From assembly GCA_016584305.1 (NCBI GenBank), contig JACEEZ010016432.1, positions 1-64,000 on the forward strand: 64,000 nt of DNA. The letters run 5' to 3'. Of the stretch, positions 12,617-24,097 are shown piece by piece (position 1 is the first letter of the stretch; every line of letters begins with the position of its first letter). Both the position numbers and the translations under genes were made by a program. The notes beneath the pieces are model-generated. The model did no database searches, was not told the origin of the DNA, and saw only the letters and a list, made by a program, of their open reading frames with translations. The DNA comes from Chionoecetes opilio. Its lineage: Eukaryota; Arthropoda; Malacostraca; Decapoda; Majidae.

Positions 12617-13179
12617 TTCCCTTATGTAAAAGGAATTGAGAGTGAAAGAAATATAGCTTTCATAGAAATATAACAGATATGTTGAATTGAATATTATGTT
12701 TGTACTGTAAATTAAATAAAGCTAACATGTTAAGGTGTTTGGTATGTTGTATATCCTGGCCAACAGCACAAGTAGAGGCAGGCATGGGCATACAGACAAA
12801 GGATGTTAAGTATTCAGTGATTCGGTCTCTTGTCTTTGTGTGTGATGCAAACACTTTCTTGGGTGCTGGTCTTCCTCCTTTTTAAATCTCCATTCTGATG
12901 CAAGTCATTAGTTATGTGGTTAGATAACCGGGTCTCCCCTCATCAAGCGGTGTCGTGCACGGGCTGTTGATAAGTGTGTCTGGGGGCATATTCCCCCACT
13001 CTATGCATGTATGTGGTTTCCGAGTGAAGACGCCTGGCTGTAACTTCCGAAACAACCATTAGGTTTTCTCGAAAATACCATCATTATAATTTCCATCACG
13101 AAGCTATCATATAAGTTCAGGAAACCTATCTTAACTTCCTCTAATCCTAACCATAACCTAACGTAACCAAACCGACGTG
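12617..13179. other. No gene seen
   Basis: AT-rich flank between the CT array and the tandem duplication. There are several degenerate cctaac motifs near 13135-13160, but no recognised element. Confidence 0.35.
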
Positions 13180-13794
13180 TTTTCAAGAGTAAACACGACA
13201 ATCTGTTTCCAAAAGAATGGGAATATGTTCCGGGTAATGAATCTAACCGCTGGTGTCTTTGCTTTGATTGTAGGTGCACTGTTTTTTTTTCTTGACATTT
13301 AACCATTGTAATCATTACAAAATCACCTGATGTGGGAGATTTTAAAGGACTAATTTTAGGCTGCATAATGTACTGGTCTCCTAACCCTATGAGGCTGTGG
13401 AGGCCTACATGCATCTGTCAACCACCCCAAGAGTCATGAAGGTAACACTCAGGCCACAAAGTTCACCTTTCAGGTGTTCCAGGCACCTGTCTGTTCAATA
13501 CCTGAGGAAAGGACCCACTGCCTCAAACAGCCACTTATTCACACGGATAACCTTTTTTTCTTAATTTGCCTGTTTACCACTTGGTGTATGTATCTTTTCT
13601 CATCGCTTGCAACGCACATACAGGAGCAGATTGCTAATCTTTTGGCTCCTGTTTGGGTCTCAAGGTTATCACAACTTGGTTACATCCCATATATATTTTC
13701 TGCTACGGTATCACGAGTTATGGTTTGAGAAGAAAACCCCAGGTCCTCTACTTGGTCAGAGGATTAAACCCTGGTCCTCTTGGTTTGTGAGCCC

Positions 13795-13870
13795 CGTCAT
13801 AATGGCTCAGTGGCAAAGCAACTTCTTCAATGGCAACGTCCCCTCTGCGTTCAAACCCCAGACTGGCTGC
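13795..13870 (+). other. Possible tRNA-derived SINE head
   Basis: tggctcagtggcaaagc at about 13803 resembles an internal promoter A box, and gcgttcaaacccc at about 13849 resembles a B box, spaced about 45 bp apart as in tRNA-derived SINEs. The duplicate copy at about 18401-18460 has the same two blocks. No poly(A) or target duplication was delimited, so this is tentative. Confidence 0.35.
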
Positions 13871-14121
13871 AGAGTTTCATCCTGGCCTGGTGTCGCAATG
13901 TGTTGCGTTAATAAACTTGTTGTATGTAGCTACGTATATGTTGAATGTACTAAGATAGTGATCCCTGTATCTTATCATGGGTGTGAGTAACTAAACCCCT
14001 GCAGCCAATGGGCCACATTTATACATTTATAATAATGGACCACTGCCTTAGGCTACTTTTATGCCACCACTACTAAGTTCCTATTATTATGAAAGAAAAG
14101 AAAAAAACAAAATTGAATATA

Positions 14122-14637
14122 CAGTAAACCCTCTCTAACGCGAACTAAATTGGGAGACCTGGGTCCGAATTACCGAAAGTCTGAATTATCCGATGGTTAC
14201 CTTTTAGCCCCTCCACACAATAAGATTTAACTCGACATGGCAAAGCAGCACAGATTGCATTACTTGTACTTACCCAAAACATCGGCCTGATACTGAGTCT
14301 TGAAATGCAGTACTACGTACTGGTACACAGAGCACTCGGGCATCACTAATTGTTATGATCCACAAAAATAATCCCCCGGTCATCCTTAGAGAGGCAACAA
14401 AAAACACGTGGTGTATGAGGGAGCACTCTGCGGGATATGTGGCCAGGAGGAAATAGCGCACGAAAGACTGAGGCAGCTGCGGCCCGCATGGGAGAAGGTC
14501 AGACTCACACTAGTAAAGCCTGACATTCGAACTTCTGGTTCGAATTCTGGAAAGTTCTTGAAAAATTCAAACTGGCCTGAGTAACGTCGAATGAATCCGA
14601 AGTTTGAATTATCGGTTCAATTAAGAGAGGTTTACTG
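14122..14637. mobile_element. Tigger/pogo-like MITE
   Basis: The left end CAGTAAACCCTCTCTAA and the right end TTAAGAGAGGTTTACTG are inverted repeats, and the element is flanked by TA on both sides (14120-14121, 14638-14639). Inside are further imperfect inverted blocks (gtccgaattaccg / cgaagtttgaattatcgg). About 516 bp with no open frame, so non-autonomous. TA targets and CAGT...ACTG ends fit the Tc1/mariner superfamily, probably the pogo/Tigger branch. Confidence 0.85.
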
Positions 14638-14883
14638 TATACAAATAGTATATGATTTGTAACGTACAATGCATAAATTGAGTATGTCGATAACTGTAAT
14701 ACTATTCACACCATTGCTGGCTACCATAACATCCTAGTGCGCACAGAATTACTTCTTGCATGGTTAACAAATTGTCTTATCTTATCTGACCTGCTTTATA
14801 TGCTCTGATACATGTTCCAGGGGACTCCCTCTAGATGGGGGCAACAAAAAAACAAGCCTATTCACTCACAGGCCTTTTCCTTG

Positions 14884-15081
14884 CACACCTCTCCTCTTCT
14901 CGTCTCTCTCTCTCTCTCTCTCACGTCTCGGCACTCTCCTCTCTCGTCTCTCTCTATCTTCACTCTCTCTCTCTCTCTCTCTCCTCTCTCTCCTCCTCTC
15001 TCTCTCTCTCATCTTCTGCTCTCTCTTTCTCTCTCTCTCTCTCTCCTCTCTCTCTCCTCTTCTCTCTCTCGCTCTCTCTTC

Positions 15082-15121
<40 letters not shown>

Positions 15122-15137
15122 CCTTTCTCTCATTCTC

Positions 15138-15172
<35 letters not shown>

Positions 15173-15748
15173 CTCTCTCTCTCTAATCCCTCTCTCTCTC
15201 TCTCCTCCTCTCTCTCTCTCTCATCTCTTCTCTCTCTCTCTCTCCTCTCCCGTCTCCGCCCTCTCTCTCTCGCTCTCTACTCCACTCTCTCTCGTCTCTC
15301 TCTCGTCTCCTCTCTCTCTCTCCCTCTCTCTCATCTCTCTCTCTCTCTCCTCTCCTCTCTCGCTCTCTCCCTCTCTCTCTCTACTCTCCCTCCCCTCTCT
15401 CCTCTCTCTCTCTCTCTCTCTCCTCTCTCTCTCCTCCTCCCTCTCATCTCATCTCTCTCTCTCTCTCCTCTCTCTCTTCTCCTGTCTCTCTCTGTTCCTC
15501 TCTTCTCTCTCTATCTCTCTCTCCTCTCTCCTCTCTCTCTCTTCTCCTCTTCTCTCCTTCTCTCTTCTCTCTCACCCCCCCCCCCCCCCCCCACCCCCCC
15601 CCCCCCACCCCCCCCTCTCTCCTCTCCTCTCTCTCCTCTCTCTCCTCTTCTTGCTCTCTCTCTCCCCAAATCTCTCATCTCTCTCTCCTCTCTCTCTCCT
15701 CTCTCCTCCTCTCCTCTCCCTCTTCTCTCCTCTCTCTCTCTCTCCATC

Positions 15749-15781
<33 letters not shown>

Positions 15782-16200
15782 TCTCTCTCTCTCCTCCTCT
15801 CCTCTCCTCTCTCCCTGCTCTCTCTCTCTCTCTCTCTCCATCTCTCCTACGACTCTCTCCTCTCTCTCTCTCGTCTCTCTCTCTCTCTCTCCTCTCTCTT
15901 CTCTCTCTCTCTCTCTCTATCCTCTTCTCTCTTCTCTCCTCTCCCTCTCCTCTCATCTCTCCTCTCTCTCCTCCTCCTATCTTCTCTCCCTTCCTCTCTC
16001 TCCTCTCTCTTCTCTCTCTCTCATCTCTCCCTCCCTCTTCTCTCTCTACTCTACTCGTCTCTCTCTCTCCTCTCTCTCCTCCTCCTCTCTTCTCCATCTC
16101 CTCTCTCTCTCTCCTCTCGTCTCATCCTCCTCTCTCCTCTCTTCTCCTCACTCCATCCCTCTCTCTCTTCTCTCTCTCCTCTCTCTCTCTCACTCTCCTC
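14884..16200. repeat. (CT)n microsatellite, about 1.3 kb, with C-run
   Basis: Very long imperfect CT array, broken near 15574-15616 by runs of C with single A interruptions. The 487-codon Ser/Leu-rich plus-strand frame and the Arg/Glu minus-strand frames are repeat artefacts. It ends about 290 bp upstream of the PDRG1-like start codon; the corresponding array in copy 2 (19458-19830) is much shorter. Confidence 0.97.
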
Positions 16201-16493
16201 ATCTAATAAGAATCATCCCCCTCACACCCAACCACTATTCCACTCATATCAACGCTTCCCATCGTCTCACACATTCCACCGTTCATCTGCTTTCCTGAAT
16301 TTACAAAAAACTATCTTAATTCATAATAAATAATTTAGTCCACCAGTACCACCTTCATCCAGGACACTTGTATGGGACTTGATTTGAACAAAAAAAATAT
16401 GGACCCTATTAGGGGCCATTACTCCATACATGGCTCTTTGTACATGAATCAATCTGAGTAGTATTACAAGTTTCTAAAGTGTACCCCCACCAC

Positions 16494-16751
16494 ATGGCAC
16501 GAGCCCTGAGGTGGTGCAAGCATTCCTGGAGGAGGTGGAAGGCCTGCAGCAGAGGAGGTGGAATTAGTGACCCGACAGGAGATCATCACCCTAGACCGGC
16601 CCCCGCAGGAACACCAAATTCGGGAGCTACTGAACCAGCTGGCGGGGCACAGGGCCAAGGCAGTAAGACTCCGCGCATGTTGATTTATGTGTGGGGAAGC
16701 ATTTCAATGCGGATGCCCAGAGGCTTTGTGAAGGACAGCAATTGAATAAAG
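16494..16751 (+). CDS. PDRG1: PDRG1-like first coding exon, copy 1 (with indels)
   Basis: From an ATG at 16494 the plus strand encodes, across several one-base frame changes, the start of a p53 and DNA-damage-regulated protein 1 homologue: a first helix ending in QxFLEEVE, AAAEE, RQEIITLD, a basic RN.NREAL-like block, then FMRMP and a final SFVKDSIDK-like segment. PDRG1 proteins are about 130 residues, prefoldin-beta-like, and belong to the R2TP/prefoldin-like assembly-chaperone complex; their N-terminal half has the same order (EVEELAEE, RQIVDLD, NQNREGL, FIKMP, EKD). A GT donor follows at about 16752 (gtgtgta). Later exons were not found. The frame is broken by several indels, so this copy is either unpolished or non-functional. 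Confidence 0.65.
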
Positions 16752-16879
16752 GTGTGTATTTGGCCTATTTTGTTTAGATTGAGTCAAGTTTTTGTATATC
16801 CATTCCAAGACATTCCCATCCAAGTCACCTTCCCTATTTCCTAAACATCCATAGCATCTTTATTAATCCACACTTACAC

Positions 16880-17240
16880 TTTTGAGTCAAGACACAAATT
16901 GCAACAGCTTTGTTTTAATATTGTTTGATTATTGTTTATTGAGTTGTTCTTTATGAATATTTCCAAAAATGGGAACCAGGTTTTCAACCCAGAAGTTACC
17001 ATAATTTGCCATGTTGTTTCAAATGGCCGCCCTTTAATATTAAGCCCCATTATCTCTAAAAATACTCATTTTAGCACAATAAGTGCATTTATACTTTGAA
17101 TAGTATACAATGACCCAGTGAAACTATAAAATATTTTTTCAAACTCAAATGACAACCCGTCTAAAAACATGTAGTGTCAAAAGGTAAAAAATTTAAAAAA
17201 AATAGGTCAAAATTACTTTTTATTTAACAAAAAAAGTGCA
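16880..17240 (+). repeat. Dispersed repeat, copy 1
   Basis: This block includes gagtcaagacacaaattgc, caacccagaagttacc, ggccgcccttt, ccattatctctaaaaatac and ccgtctaaaaacatgta. It recurs at 20400-20720 (same strand, within duplication copy 2) and as the reverse complement at 23050-23410. No open frame. The third copy outside the duplication shows that it is a dispersed repeat lying in the presumed PDRG1-like intron. Confidence 0.75.
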
Positions 17241-18699
17241 AATTTAAGACAGCTAATGAATATAATTTTTAAACAATATTAATTGTGCTTTTTATATGAT
17301 TTGTTAATACCCTGTTCCCGAAAGTTACCTAATGAAAGTGTAGGCCTATGTCAAGACTTTACAACGTTCCGATCACAATCAAATTAAAGAACCATACATA
17401 TGGTTTAACTGTTATATATGCACATTAGGTGTTTCATTTTATTTGTGGTTGTTTTCTTTCCTTTTTAGATACATACTGTTGAATTAGTAGTCAATTAATC
17501 TAACTATGTTTGTGCTAGGTCCGTCTGGCAATTTCCGCAAATTCCAAGTGCAGTACATTCCGTTTTTCCCTTTTTCTTGCAGGACAGATCAGTGTTGTCA
17601 CAGTACTTCCATGCTTTGCAACTACATCCCTTAAGAGGGGGCCATCAGGAGGAGCTGTTCTGCCTGTGCCATTTTGGCAGGCAACAACCTCATGTTTGAC
17701 TATTCCATCCCCAATCTTTCTTCCTTTTCCGCTTACGAATTTTATTTCCATTACAAAGCACAATTATACCCAACATAATAACTACCACATGACTTTCAAG
17801 AGTAACCGCAATGTTTCCAAAACTGGGAATATGGTCCGGGAATGAATACTAAACGCTGGTGTCTTTGCTTTTTTTGTAGGTGCAAGTTTTTTTTTCTTGA
17901 CATTTACCATTGTATTTCCAAAACAAATAACCTGAGTGGGAGATTTAAAGGACTAATATTTAGGCGGGCATAATGTACTGTCTCCTAACCCTATGAGGTC
18001 TGTGGAGGCATACATGCATCTGTCAGCACCCCAAAGTCATGAGGTAACACTCAGGCCACAATAGTTCACCTTTCAGGTGTTCCCAGGCACCGGGTCTGTT
18101 CAATACCTGAAGGAGAGGACCCACTGCCTCAAACAGCCACTTATTCACACGGATAATCTTTTTTTCTTAAATTGCCTGTTTACCACTTGGTGTATAGTAT
18201 CTTTTTCATCTCTTGCAACACACATACAGGATAAGGACTTGCTAATCTTTTGCTCCTGTGGGTCTCAAGTATCACAATTGGCTTACATCCATATATTTTC
18301 TGCTACGGTATCAAGTTATGGCGTTGATGAAAACCGGAAACCCCAGGTACTCTACTTGGTCAGGATGTAAACCCTGTCCTCTTGTTTGTGACCGTCAGAA
18401 TGGCTCAGTGGCAGCAACTTGCTTTCCATGTGCAACGTCCCTGCGTGCAAACCCCACTGCTGAAAAGAGTTCATCCTGGCTGGTGGCATGTGTTGCGTTC
18501 AATAAACTTTTGATGTAGCTTACGTATGTGAATGGATCTAGATAGGACCTGTATCTTATCATGGGGTGTGAGTAGACTAACCACTGCACCATGGCCACAT
18601 TATACATTTATAAATAATGAGGACCACTGCCTTAGGCTACTTTATGACCACACTACTAGTACCCAAATTATATGAAAGAAAAAAAAAACAAATGATATA

Positions 18700-19203
18700 C
18701 AGTAAAACCCTCTCTAACGGAACTAAATTGGGGGAAGAACCTGGGTCGAATTAGCCAAAGTCAATTACCCATGGTTACCTTTTAGCCCCTCCACACAATT
18801 AAATTTACTGAAACATGGCAAAGCAGCACGATTGGCATGTCCTTGTATTTTACCAAACTGGCTGATACTGAGTCTTGAAATGCAGTACTACGTACTGTAC
18901 AAGAGCACTGCGGGCATCACTAATTGTTATGAATCCAAAATAATCCCTTCAAGTCTAGAGAGGCAACAAAAGACACAGTGGTTGTATGAGGGAGCACTCT
19001 CGGGGATGTTGCAGGAGAAAGAGCGCGAAAGACTGAGGCAGCTGCGGCCGCATGGGAGAGGTCAGACTCACACTAGTAAAGCCCTGACAATTCGAACTTC
19101 TGTTCGAATTCTGGAAAGTTGTTGAAAAATTCAAACTGGCCTGAAGTACGTCGAATGATCCGAAGTTTGAATTATACGGGTTCAAATTAGAGAGGGTTTA
19201 CTG
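18700..19203. mobile_element. Tigger/pogo-like MITE, duplicate copy
   Basis: Same element as at 14122 in the second copy of the tandem unit: left end CAGTAAAACCCTCTCTAA, right end TTAGAGAGGGTTTACTG, TA on both sides. It was present before the unit was copied, or both copies are alleles. Confidence 0.8.
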
Positions 19204-19457
19204 TATACAAATAGTATTATGAGTTGTAAAGTACATGCATAAATTGAGTATGTAGATAACATGTAATATTCACACACATTGCTGGCTACCACTAAACATC
19301 CTAGTGCAGCACAGAATGACTTCTTGCATGGTTAACAAATTGTCTTATCTTATCTGATCCTGCTTTATATGCTCTGATACATGTTCCAGGGGACTCCCTC
19401 TAGATGGGGGGCAACAACAAAAACAAGCTATTCACTCACAGCCTTTTCCTTTCACAC

Positions 19458-19573
19458 TTCTCTCTCTCTCTTTTCTCTCTCTCCTTCTCTCTCTCTCTTT
19501 TCTCTCTCTCTCATCCTCTCTCTCTCTTCTCTCTCTCTCTCTGTTCTCTCTCCCCTCTCTCTCTCTCTCCTCC

Positions 19574-19627
<54 letters not shown>

Positions 19628-19830
19628 CTCTCTCCTCTCTCCTCTCTCCTCTCTCTTTGCTCTCTCTCTTCTCTCTGCTCTCTCTCTCTCTCTCTCTCTC
19701 TCTCTATTCTCTCTCTCTCTTCTCCTCTCTCTCTCTCGTCTCCTCTTCCTCTTCTCCTCTCTCTCTCTCTCACTCTCTCTCTCTCTCTCTCTCATCATTC
19801 TCCTGCTCTCTCTCTCACTCAGTACCACCC
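19458..19830. repeat. (CT)n microsatellite, about 370 bp
   Basis: CT array in duplication copy 2, at the same position relative to the MITE and the PDRG1-like exon as the 1.3-kb array of copy 1. The overlapping 180-200 codon frames are artefacts. Confidence 0.97.
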
Positions 19831-20046
19831 ACCTCTCCATCTCACTCCCTTCTATTTTCTCTTTCTTATCGACTTCTTATCTCAGCGCCATTCTCCTTCC
19901 CTATCTTGATGTCCCCGCTCTTCTGTACAAATATTACATTATTTAGTCCCGACCACCTTCATCACTTATTGGACTTGTTCTAGACCTTTATCCTTACTCT
20001 ATGCTCTTTCTATTCTAGGGTATTTTCAGTTCTGTAAACCCCCAGC

Positions 20047-20279
20047 ATGGCCAAGAGCCCTGAGGTGGTGCAGCAATTCCTGGAGGAGGTGGAGGCTGCA
20101 GCAGAGGAGTGATTAGTGACCGACAGGAGATCATCACCCTAGACCCGTCGCAGGAACACAAATCGGGAGGCTCTGAGACGCTGGCGGGGCAGGGCCAGGC
20201 AGAGACTCGCGCATGTGGATATGTGTGGGAAGCTGTTCATGCGGATGCCCAGAGCTTTGTGAAGGACAGCATTGATAAA
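20047..20279 (+). CDS. PDRG1: PDRG1-like first coding exon, copy 2
   Basis: This is the cleaner copy. ATG at 20047 opens MAKSPEVVQQFLEEVEAAAEE in one frame, then an indel near 20110 and SDRQEIITLD, then a NREALRRL-like block, GKLFMRMP, and after a further indel SFVKDSIDK, ending at 20279 just before a gtgtgtg donor. The order and spacing match the N-terminal half of PDRG1 (first prefoldin-like helix, RQ.I.LD, N.NRE.L, F.KMP). Upstream, tattctagggtattttcag at about 20010-20028 could be a 3' splice site for a 5' UTR exon. No second coding exon occurs before the sequence becomes transposon-rich, so it lies outside the window or is lost. Three indels in 233 bp would kill the frame if they are real. 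Confidence 0.7.
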
Positions 20280-20399
20280 GTGTGTGTATTTGCCTATTTT
20301 GTAGGATTGAGTCAAGTTTTTTATCCATTCCAAGACATTCCCATCCAAGTCACCTTCCTATTCTAACATCCATAGCAGCTTTAGTATACCACACTACAC

Positions 20400-20720
20400 T
20401 TTTGAGTCAAATAAATTGCAACAGTCTTGTTTTATTGTGATTATTTTTTATTGAGTTGTTCTTTATGACATATCCAAAATGGGACGCAGGTTTCAACCCA
20501 GAAGTTACCTAATTTGCATTTTTTTCAAAAGGGCCGCCTTTATAAAAAGGGGCCCTTTATCTCTAAAAATACTATTTTTAGCACAAAAAGGGGTTTTTTA
20601 TACTTAAATAGTAAATAAACCATTTGAAATATAAAATATTTTTTAAAAACTAAAAAAATACCCGTAAAAAAATGTGGGAAAAGGGAAAAAAATTTTTAAA
20701 AAAATGGGTAAATTACCTTT
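20400..20720 (+). repeat. Dispersed repeat, copy 2
   Basis: Matches 16880-17240 on the same strand but with expanded homopolymers after about 20520. See the entry at 16880. Confidence 0.7.
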
Positions 20721-21200
20721 TTTTTACAAAAAAAAATGCATTAAGACATAATGATAAAAATTTTTAAACTATTAATTGTTTAATAGATATTGTCCTTCCC
20801 AAGTTACCTATGAAAATGTAGGCCTTGTCAAGATACAACATCGATCACAATCAAAAATTTAAAAACATACAATTAAAGTTTTTATGCACATTAAGGTGTT
20901 CATATTTGTGTTCTTCTTTTAGATCATACTGTGAATTTGTAGTCAAAATTAAACAAAAAATGTTGGCTGTCCGTCTTTGGGAATTTCCGCAGATTCAGTG
21001 CAGTACAAACCCGTTTTTCTTGCATGAACATATCAGTGGTGTCACAGTACTCCATGCATTGCAACGTAGATTTAAGAGGGCATCAGGAGCTTTTGCTGTC
21101 CTTTTTGCAGGAAAACAAATCTCATGTTGATATTCCTCCCCAATTTTCCCGGCTTCAGGACCATTTTCCTATATATTTGAGTCTTAATACACACTATAAA

Positions 21201-22895
21201 AATTTTAATTTGGCTGCATCAGTGTTGGTGGAAGTTTTTTGATTAAAAAGTAGATGTGTTGAAGCTCTTACAACTTTTCACCAAAAGCTTTCCTCCTTAA
21301 GATTTCAAACTTGTATCTCGTCCCCCAAAAAACATCCAATGTTTACCCCAGCATCTCTTTTCATCGTGGCTAGCTGAACTCACATGAAAGTTTACCTCTG
21401 ATTAGCTCTTAGATTTTTAATCCCCTAGCAGCAACCTTTGCCAAGGTAAAAAAAAAGGTCCAATAAATTATTAGACATTGCAACCCCAGTAACATTTTTG
21501 AAATTTACAACCTGTGGGGAAATTTTTGAGGGAAATTTAACCCTAGCAAGATATAAAACAATGGCTTTTACTTTAGAATATCCCAAATGCATGTAGAAAT
21601 AGCTTTTTTGAGGTTTAAAACCCAGGAGAGGGGGGAAAAACCTAAAAAAAAACATAACAAATTGGGTATAAAAAGTTTTTCATTAAAATAATCAAATAAT
21701 TTTAAAAATTCCCCGATGCTGGTTCGGATCCCGCATGGTGTTAATGTATATACTGGATCAAGATATTTACTCTCCATTGCTAGACCCCAGGAGTTAAATG
21801 GGGCTATGAAAACCCTAGAAACCAGGACAAAAAAAAGGAAATGAAAATTAATTAAAAGGTAGAAAAAAGGACTTGAGCAAGGGGGACCCCCACTTTACCC
21901 TGACAGTAACTGTGAATTACCCTTATAGTGATCGTGACTTAATAAATTTTGCTTCACATTTGCTGAAATTTTGACGAATACGGTGAATGTTAATTTCTCC
22001 CAGGAGGCTCCTAAAGTCACTATTCGTATATTACCAAGGGGCATAAAGGGGAGCAAACCGTTTAATGACATATCGATTTATTAATACGATTGATGTGCTT
22101 AAAGGGCCCCTTGATCATTGGTCTCCCACTATTTTACACACCTATCCCAGCCTGGGCGTTTAAAAAAATTCCCTTTAACTTAACAATAGGCCTACCCGCC
22201 ATGGGAAAAAAATTGGCAAAATGGGCCCCTAGCCTATGCTAAGGCCCCATCAATTACCACAGTAGCGATAGTTAACTCCTACCCAGTGTTTTTCTATCTA
22301 AATGCTATGCTAAATAGGCCTTTTAAAGTTTTAATATTGGCCGTTATTTAAGCTTAACTTTCCAAACTTTTATCCACTAATATTTGCTGTAAAATATTGG
22401 ACTTACCACGTACGCAACAGGCATATACATCAGTGACTGCCAATGTTGAGTTGAACGTTGAAATGCTCATTAACACTGTACATGAACAGTACACAGGCCC
22501 AAGCATGTGCTGCATACACACCATGATATTCCAGGTAGCATACACATCTCATTATTAAATAACAGCAACCTGACACTATGTACAGATCTACTAGGAGAGA
22601 GATAATATATCATGCTAATAATTATAATATAACCAGGGAGTTTCCTCGAAAACAGGTAGTTATTGTTGTGTATATAAACACTAATTAGCATCACAGTTGG
22701 CAAGGAGTATGATGCAATGGGGTTGGGGTCAAATTACTATCCAAGATGATGCAGCTTATGGCAAGTTGATGGTGTGGTTGGAAGAAGGGTGATCATCGAA
22801 GAGGGTGGGGTGGGATTCAGGGGTGTCTAATTTGTATTAAAACAGACCTAGAAAATGTTGAGAAAAGAAAATGTATTCAGATTATATAAAAAAAA
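21201..22895. other. No gene seen
   Basis: AT-rich sequence with short frames only. The texture of 20520-22340 (AAAA/CCCC/GGGG expansions) is like unpolished long-read sequence; from about 22350 the texture becomes normal. No transposon terminus recognised. Confidence 0.4.
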
Positions 22896-23001
22896 TTTCA
22901 AGGTATGCAACTATGGATGGTGTACGTATGCCTGTATGGCACTAATAATTATTAGTGCCATACAGGCATACGTACACCATCCATAGTTGCATACCTTGAA
23001 A
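22896..23001. repeat. Perfect 106-bp palindrome
   Basis: 53-bp arms meet without spacer between 22948 and 22949 (taataa|ttatta). The left arm reads tttcaaggtatgcaac...ggcactaataa and the right arm is its exact reverse complement. It would fold into a spacer-less hairpin. No target duplication or other copy was found in the window. It could be a foldback mini-element or a replication, cloning or read-joining artefact. Confidence 0.95.
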
Positions 23002-23049
23002 ATTATTTTGCCACTGAGGGCAGTGACTCTATAATCTTGTTTTTTAAGA

Positions 23050-23410
23050 GGCGACGCAAAATATTAATCATGCATAAAATACATTTCCCGTAAAAACGGC
23101 CATTTGACCTATTTTGTACAACTTGACCTTTGACCTACATGTTTAGAGGGGTCATGTGAGTTTGAAAATATGTTTTTCAGATTCACTGGATCATGTTAGT
23201 ATTCAAGTGTAATGCACTTATTCTGCTAAAAATGAGTAGTTTTAGAGATAATGGGCCATATATATATAAATGGCGGCCATTTTGAAATTATGCAAATTAG
23301 GTAACTTCTGGGTTGAAACCTGTGTCCCATTTTGTATACGTCATCAATAACTACTTAATAAACAATAATTAACAATAAAACAAACTGTTGCAATTTGTTT
23401 GACTCAACAT
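23050..23410 (-). repeat. Dispersed repeat, copy 3 (inverted)
   Basis: Reverse complement of the block at 16880-17240: shared phrases include taacttctgggttgaaacc, taaaaatgag, tttagagataatgggc and caatttgtttgactcaac. It lies immediately right of the palindrome and left of a LINE RT fragment. Confidence 0.75.
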
Positions 23411-23429
23411 AGCAAATTACTCTAAATAT

Positions 23430-23671
23430 GGTCGACTATTCTTGTGTGGTACTTTGTCAAAAGTTCTTTTCAAATCCAAGTGAGCACAATCCACCCATCA
23501 ATTTCTTTCTTGTACCACATCAATAACTCTTGAGTAAAAAAGCATAGTAGATTAAAGACACATGAATTCCTGACTCGGAAACCAAATGGTTTGTCAGGCA
23601 ATATTTCCATTTTTGCCAGATACCTGATCCATCTGTGTATAATGGAATAACTTTTCAATTTCTTTCTCATA
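23430..23671 (-). pseudogene. CR1/L2-like LINE reverse transcriptase fragment
   Basis: On the minus strand, VYEKEIEKLFH at about 23671 leads through a gap with stops to WFPSQEFMC, SRVIDVVQER, WVDCAHLDLK and TFDKVPHK near 23440. The last part matches reverse-transcriptase motif A (..Y/HLDLKKAFDKVPH) of crustacean CR1/L2-like LINEs, where the aspartate of DLKKAFD is catalytic. At 23672 it is cut by the Tigger-like element that begins at 23674. Three or more stops and frame changes make it a fossil. Confidence 0.7.
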
Positions 23672-23740
23672 TACACTAGGGTCCCGCATAAAGCGTGTTC
23701 GCATAAAGCGTTTCCCCTATAAAGCGAACAACCTAAAATA

Positions 23741-23780
<40 letters not shown>

Positions 23781-24097
23781 AAAATTTTCGTTAGGAACTA
23801 ATTTGATCATATAGAACGATTCCGCCATCAAAGCAGGGCAAATCCGAGGAGTTCTCATATAGAGAGCCGAAATATCGTACAAAACGTGAGCAGGCAGCCA
23901 TAAGAAGGCTTGCGGCAGCTTGCGTTTTCTGTTAACTCGAGGCACTTTTCGTAAGCCGGCTTGCCCAACTGGCGCAAGCCGTGGCAAGGGTGAGTGAGTA
24001 GCAATGGCGGTAGCGACCGCGAAATTCTCATCCATTATTACCAAAAAAAACATTCTTGTGAAGGATATATGTTGTGATCCATTCACAATATCGTCAG

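Larger units (their letters stand above)
13180..17792. repeat. Tandem duplication, copy 1 (about 4.6 kb)
   Basis: The sequence starting at ttttcaagagtaa (about 13177) recurs in the same order and orientation from about 17793. Shared landmarks are: tgtctttgctttg near 13253/17862, caggtgttccaggcacc near 13472/18075, a Tigger-like MITE, gacatgttccag...actccctctagatgg at 14810/19379, a CT array, the PDRG1-like exon, and a tail with tttccgcaaattc at 17532/20984. Copy 1 is longer mainly because its CT array is about 1.3 kb rather than 0.37 kb. Both copies carry many one-base indels relative to each other. Confidence 0.85.
17793..21200. repeat. Tandem duplication, copy 2 (about 3.4 kb)
   Basis: Second copy of the unit described at 13180. 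It keeps the same order of landmarks, with a shorter CT array. Its tail beyond about 20520 shows many expanded A/T/G homopolymers relative to copy 1, consistent with unpolished sequence. Tandem placement can reflect a true duplication or two haplotypes joined in assembly. Confidence 0.85.

Noticed and set aside
12102..12629. 175-codon Ser/Leu-rich frame
   Set aside because: Same artefact of the CT array at 11993-12616.
13001..13414. 137-codon minus frame
   Set aside because: No domain; it crosses the edge of the tandem duplication and is not maintained in the second copy.
14835..16298. 487-codon Ser/Leu-rich open frame and opposing Arg/Glu frames
   Set aside because: A CT dinucleotide array is open in several frames by nature; there is no non-repetitive domain.
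17515..17763. 82-codon minus frame with several Cys
   Set aside because: Not open in the matching part of duplication copy 2 and no recognisable family.
23733..24086. 117-codon minus frame
   Set aside because: Lies in the interior of the outer Tigger-like element, runs into an A/T homopolymer and has no transposase motif.
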